A stretch of DNA of 9,678 nt from the NCBI GenBank assembly GCA_023427945.1, contig JAEYZR010000382.1, positions 1-9,678 of the forward strand, given 5' to 3'. Below the pieces are notes generated by a model. That model was given only the letters and a program-made list of their open reading frames with translations. It was not told the DNA's origin and searched no databases. Positions 6,658-9,678 of this stretch are shown piece after piece (within the stretch, counting starts at the first letter, position 1; every line of letters begins with the position of its first letter). A program made the position numbers and the translations under genes. The DNA is from Pseudomonadota bacterium. GTDB taxonomy: Bacteria > Pseudomonadota > Gammaproteobacteria > Burkholderiales > Burkholderiaceae_B.

Positions 6658-7551
6658 ATGTCCGTTGCAATATTGGTCTTGCCCGATTTCCTGCTGGTAG
6701 CCCTGGGATGGGTCTTGCGCCACCGTCTCGGGTTCAGCCGGGAGTTCTTTGCCGGCTGCGAACGCCTGACCTATTACGTACTGTTTCCGGCGCTTTTGAT
6801 CGTCTCCATCCTGCGCACCCCGATCTCGCTGGGCAGCGCCGCGCTCATCCTGCAGGCCACTGCGCTGCTCATGGTGGGGGGCATCGCCCTGTCTTGGCTG
6901 GCGCGTGTCTTTGTCCGCTCTGAGCCCCAGGACATGGCCTCGGCCGCACAATGCGGATTCCGGTTCAACACCTATATCGGACTGGCGCTCTCGGCCAGTC
7001 TGGCCGGTGCATCCGGACAGACTGTCATGGCCTTGATCGTCGGATTCGCGGTGCCCATAGCCAATCTTGCTGCCGTCTACGGGCTGGCCAGATCGAACGG
7101 TAGCAACGTATTAGGCGAATTGATCCGCAATCCGCTGGTACTGTCCACGCTTGGCGCCCTGCTGGCCAACCTGGCGGGATTTCATCTGCCCGGTCCAGTC
7201 GACGTGGTGATGACCCGACTCGGGGCGGCGTCGCTGGCTCTGGGCATCATCTGCGTGGGCGCTGCGCTGTCCTGGGAAGGCGGCAAGGGGCACGGACGGC
7301 TGCTCACCTGGATGATCGTCGTCAAGCTGTTCGCTGTGCCGGCATTGGCCCTGGGTATAGCCGCGATGCTGGGTTTGCCGCCGATACAACGCGACATGCT
7401 GGTGTTGTTCGGTGCGTTGCCATGCGCCTCGGCCGCCTACGTGCTGGCCATGCGCATGGGCGGCAACGGACGGATGGTTGCCGTGCTGATTTCCCTGGGG
7501 ACGCTGATATCGGCCATCACCATCCCGATGTGGCTCGCACTGGCCCGCTGA
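6658..7551 (+). CDS. AEC (auxin efflux carrier) family permease
   Basis: A 297-residue inner-membrane transporter of the AEC family, whose bacterial members move malate, malonate or similar organic acids. It is hydrophobic throughout, with about 10 predicted helices in two repeats. Recognisable segments are LPDFLLVALGWVLRHR (8-23), LTYYVLFPALLI (37-48), FRFNTYIGLAL (101-111), RNPLVLSTLGALLAN (157-171) and LPCASAAYVLAMRMGGN (254-270), the last corresponding to the conserved C-terminal repeat. The frame is open upstream to a GTG at 6568. I chose ATG 6658 because the first helix follows at once and family members start there, although its Shine-Dalgarno is poor. It is divergent from the Bug gene, which also handles small organic acids; a shared physiology is only a guess. 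Its stop codon lies in the loop of the hairpin shared with fumC. Confidence 0.85.
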   Translation: MSVAILVLPDFLLVALGWVLRHRLGFSREFFAGCERLTYYVLFPALLIVSILRTPISLGSAALILQATALLMVGGIALSWLARVFVRSEPQDMASAAQCGFRFNTYIGLALSASLAGASGQTVMALIVGFAVPIANLAAVYGLARSNGSNVLGELIRNPLVLSTLGALLANLAGFHLPGPVDVVMTRLGAASLALGIICVGAALSWEGGKGHGRLLTWMIVVKLFAVPALALGIAAMLGLPPIQRDMLVLFGALPCASAAYVLAMRMGGNGRMVAVLISLGTLISAITIPMWLALAR

Positions 7552-7565
7552 CAGCCAGTGCGAGC
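7533..7565. terminator. perfect 12-bp hairpin between convergent AEC permease and fumC genes
   Basis: GCTCGCACTGGC (7533-7544) and GCCAGTGCGAGC (7554-7565) are exact reverse complements around a 9-base loop that contains the TGA stop of the permease. The stem works for both strands, so it could end or protect both transcripts. Neither side has a clear T run, so it may act as a 3' end stabiliser or bidirectional barrier rather than a classical intrinsic terminator. The left arm encodes the last residues of the permease. Confidence 0.7.
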
Positions 7566-7570
7566 GCGCA

Positions 7571-8965
7571 TCAAGCTTTGTGCGCGTTGGTCATGTCGCC
7601 AGGGACCACCCACTGCTGAAACTGCGCTTCAGTCACAAAACCCAGCGCCAGCGCCGACTCTTTCAGCGAGAGATTCTCTTTGTGCGCTTTCTTGGCAATC
7701 TGGGCGGCCTTGTCATACCCGATGTGGGGATTCAAGGCCGTGACGAGCATCAACGAGCGATCCACGAGCTCGGCAATACGCGCTTCGTTGGGGGTGATGC
7801 CCGAAGCGCAATGCTGGTCGAAACTGTGGATGCCATCGGTCAACAGTCGTACCGACTGCAGGAAATTGTGGATGACCAGCGGCTTGAACACGTTGAGCTC
7901 GAAGTTGCCGCTCGCCCCGCCGATGTTGATCGCCACGTCGTTGCCCATGACTTGGGCGGCCAGCATCGTGATCGCCTCGCACTGCGTCGGATTGACCTTG
8001 CCCGGCATGATGGAGCTTCCCGGCTCGTTTTCGGGAATGCTGATTTCACCCAGACCCGAACGTGGACCGCTCGAAAGCCAGCGCACGTCGTTGGCGATCT
8101 TCATCATGGCAGCCGCCAGCGACTTCAGTGCGCCGTGGGCAAAGAGCAAGGCTTCGTGGGAGGCCAGCGCCTGAAACTTGTTGGGGGCAGAAACAAAGGC
8201 ACATCCCGTCGCCTGGGCGAGTTCGGCCGACACGCGGGCGCTGAATTCCGGATGGGCGTTCAAGCCGGTTCCCACCGCTGTGCCGCCGATGGCAAGCTGA
8301 TGCAAGCCTGGCAATGTGGCACGAATCTGCTGTTCGGCGATGTCCAGTTGCGCAACGTGGCCGGAAATCTCCTGGCCCAGGGTCAGGGGCGTGGCGTCCT
8401 GCAGGTGGGTGCGTCCGATCTTGACGATGTCGTAGAACTCGGCACTCTTGGCAGCCAGCGTGCCGCGCAGCGCCTTGATGGCAGGCAGCAGGTGCTGCTC
8501 GAGCTGCTGGGCTGCCGCCACATGCATGGCGGTCGGGAACGTGTCGTTGGAAGACTGGCCGCGATTGACGTGATCGTTGGGGTGAACCTTGCGCGCTTCG
8601 CCGCGCTCGCCCCCCATGATTTCCGAGCCACGGTTGGCCAGCACCTCGTTCAGGTTCATGTTGCTCTGGGTGCCAGAACCCGTCTGCCAGACGGACAAGG
8701 GGAATTCATCGGGCCACTTGCCCGCGATGACTTCATCGGCGGCAGCAATGATGGCCTGCGAGATATTGGTGTCCAGTTCACCCAGTTCCGCGTTGACTTT
8801 GGCCGCTGCTCCCTTCAGTTGAGCAAAGGCACGCACCAGGGGTTCGGGCATCTTTTCGGTGGAAATGGCAAAAAAATGCAGCGACCGTTGCGTTTGCGCA
8901 CCCCAAAGGTGATCGGCAGGCACTTCTATCGGACCAAATGTATCTTTTTCAGTACGCATTTTCAT
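7571..8965 (-). CDS. fumC: class II fumarate hydratase (fumarase C)
   Basis: A 464-residue iron-free fumarase interconverting fumarate and L-malate in the TCA cycle, cytoplasmic and expected to be a homotetramer. The superfamily signature GSSIMPGKVN is at 316-325, holding the catalytic-loop serines and K323. Other active-site segments are SGTQSNMN (97-104), HPNDHVNRGQSSND (128-141) and GRTHLQDATP (184-193) with H187. Length agrees with E. coli FumC (467). In-frame ATGs occur at 8992, 8965 and 8959. I chose 8965 because it gives MKMRTEKDTFG, the usual family opening, and a GGAG lies upstream, though 12 bases away; 8959 is nearly as likely. A Fur box at 9030-9044 upstream suggests iron-repressed expression, fitting an enzyme that replaces Fe-S fumarases when iron is short. 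It converges with the AEC permease. Confidence 0.97.
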   Translation of the reverse strand: MKMRTEKDTFGPIEVPADHLWGAQTQRSLHFFAISTEKMPEPLVRAFAQLKGAAAKVNAELGELDTNISQAIIAAADEVIAGKWPDEFPLSVWQTGSGTQSNMNLNEVLANRGSEIMGGERGEARKVHPNDHVNRGQSSNDTFPTAMHVAAAQQLEQHLLPAIKALRGTLAAKSAEFYDIVKIGRTHLQDATPLTLGQEISGHVAQLDIAEQQIRATLPGLHQLAIGGTAVGTGLNAHPEFSARVSAELAQATGCAFVSAPNKFQALASHEALLFAHGALKSLAAAMMKIANDVRWLSSGPRSGLGEISIPENEPGSSIMPGKVNPTQCEAITMLAAQVMGNDVAINIGGASGNFELNVFKPLVIHNFLQSVRLLTDGIHSFDQHCASGITPNEARIAELVDRSLMLVTALNPHIGYDKAAQIAKKAHKENLSLKESALALGFVTEAQFQQWVVPGDMTNAHKA

Positions 8966-8998
8966 GAGCTGGCGGAACTCCACAGTAGACATCGAACA

Positions 8999-9019
8999 GG
9001 CAGCAGGCAAGGTGCTGCC
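8999..9019 (-). promoter_or_regulatory. 7-bp hairpin in the fumC leader
   Basis: On the minus strand GGCAGCA, a 7-base loop CCTTGCC and TGCTGCC form a perfect stem. It lies 6 bases before the most upstream in-frame ATG (8992) and 33 bases before the chosen start. If the -10 is CATAAT (9031-9026), the RNA would begin at about 9019, putting the hairpin at its extreme 5' end. Confidence 0.45.
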
Positions 9020-9029
9020 GCAAGAATTA

Positions 9030-9044
9030 TGAGAATGACTATCA
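9030..9044. promoter_or_regulatory. Fur box in the fumC-tsaE intergenic region
   Basis: TGAGAATGACTATCA matches the 7-1-7 Fur consensus (TGATAAT, one base, ATTATCA) at 6 of 7 positions in each arm. Against the classical 19-base box, 9031-9049 matches 14 of 19. It overlaps possible fumC promoter elements on the minus strand (CATAAT 9031-9026, or lies just downstream of TACAAT 9056-9051). It ends 7 bases upstream of the -35 of the divergent tsaE promoter. Fur with iron would be expected to repress fumC; an effect on tsaE is possible. Confidence 0.65.
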
Positions 9045-9051
9045 CTATTGA

Positions 9052-9079
9052 TTGTATCGGATTGCGCTCTTCATATAAT
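9052..9079 (+). promoter_or_regulatory. sigma-70 promoter for tsaE
   Basis: A perfect TATAAT (9074-9079) is preceded by TTGTAT (9052-9057, 3 of 6) with a 16-base spacer. Transcription would start near 9086, leaving about 27 bases before the tsaE ATG at 9113. Confidence 0.55.
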
Positions 9080-9112
9080 CCGCGAACTCCTATCGTATGC
9101 GCAGATGCCATC

Positions 9113-9678
<566 letters not shown>

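Overview
The window looks like ordinary chromosome of a betaproteobacterium in the Burkholderiales, most likely Alcaligenaceae (the Bordetella/Achromobacter/Pusillimonas neighbourhood). This is inferred from high G+C (about 60% by eye), a Bug-family (TctC-like) binding protein, an AddB-like nuclease subunit, and protein sequences that read like Bordetella orthologues. Nothing indicates a phage, plasmid, insertion sequence, integrase, CRISPR array or defence island. I found no undescribed multi-gene system.

Layout. Positions 1-3180, minus strand: an MFS transporter (1978-3180), a 67-residue single-pass membrane protein whose start lies 2 bases after the MFS stop (1772-1975), and an AddB-like DNA-repair protein (1719 down to the left edge, where it is cut). 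A tRNA-Arg(CCT) is divergent from this cluster (3350-3424, plus), with its own promoter and a likely terminator. A serine D,D-peptidase of the PbpG/PBP7 type follows (3661-4833, plus). It has an unusual Ala/Thr/Lys/Pro-rich segment of about 100 residues after the signal peptide. Facing it with 8 bases between are a YbaK-type aminoacyl-tRNA deacylase (4842-5330, minus) and, just upstream of that, a Bug periplasmic solute-binding protein (5384-6373, minus). An AEC-family permease runs divergently (6658-7551, plus) and converges on class II fumarase fumC (7571-8965, minus). A perfect 12-bp hairpin sits between those two stop codons. Divergent from fumC is tsaE (9113 to the right edge), the ATPase needed for tRNA t6A synthesis.

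Regulation. The clearest signal is a Fur box (9030-9044) between fumC and tsaE, next to a tsaE promoter with a perfect TATAAT. FumC is the iron-free fumarase, so Fur repression when iron is plentiful would fit. The Bug gene has a fair sigma-70 promoter with a 6-5-6 dyad over its -35 element.

The last 32 bases are a pure G run (9647-9678) with no stop codon in it. It most likely marks a contig end or sequencing artefact, so the natural end of tsaE is not visible. The genes are otherwise independent housekeeping or transport functions, and no shared pathway ties the window together.
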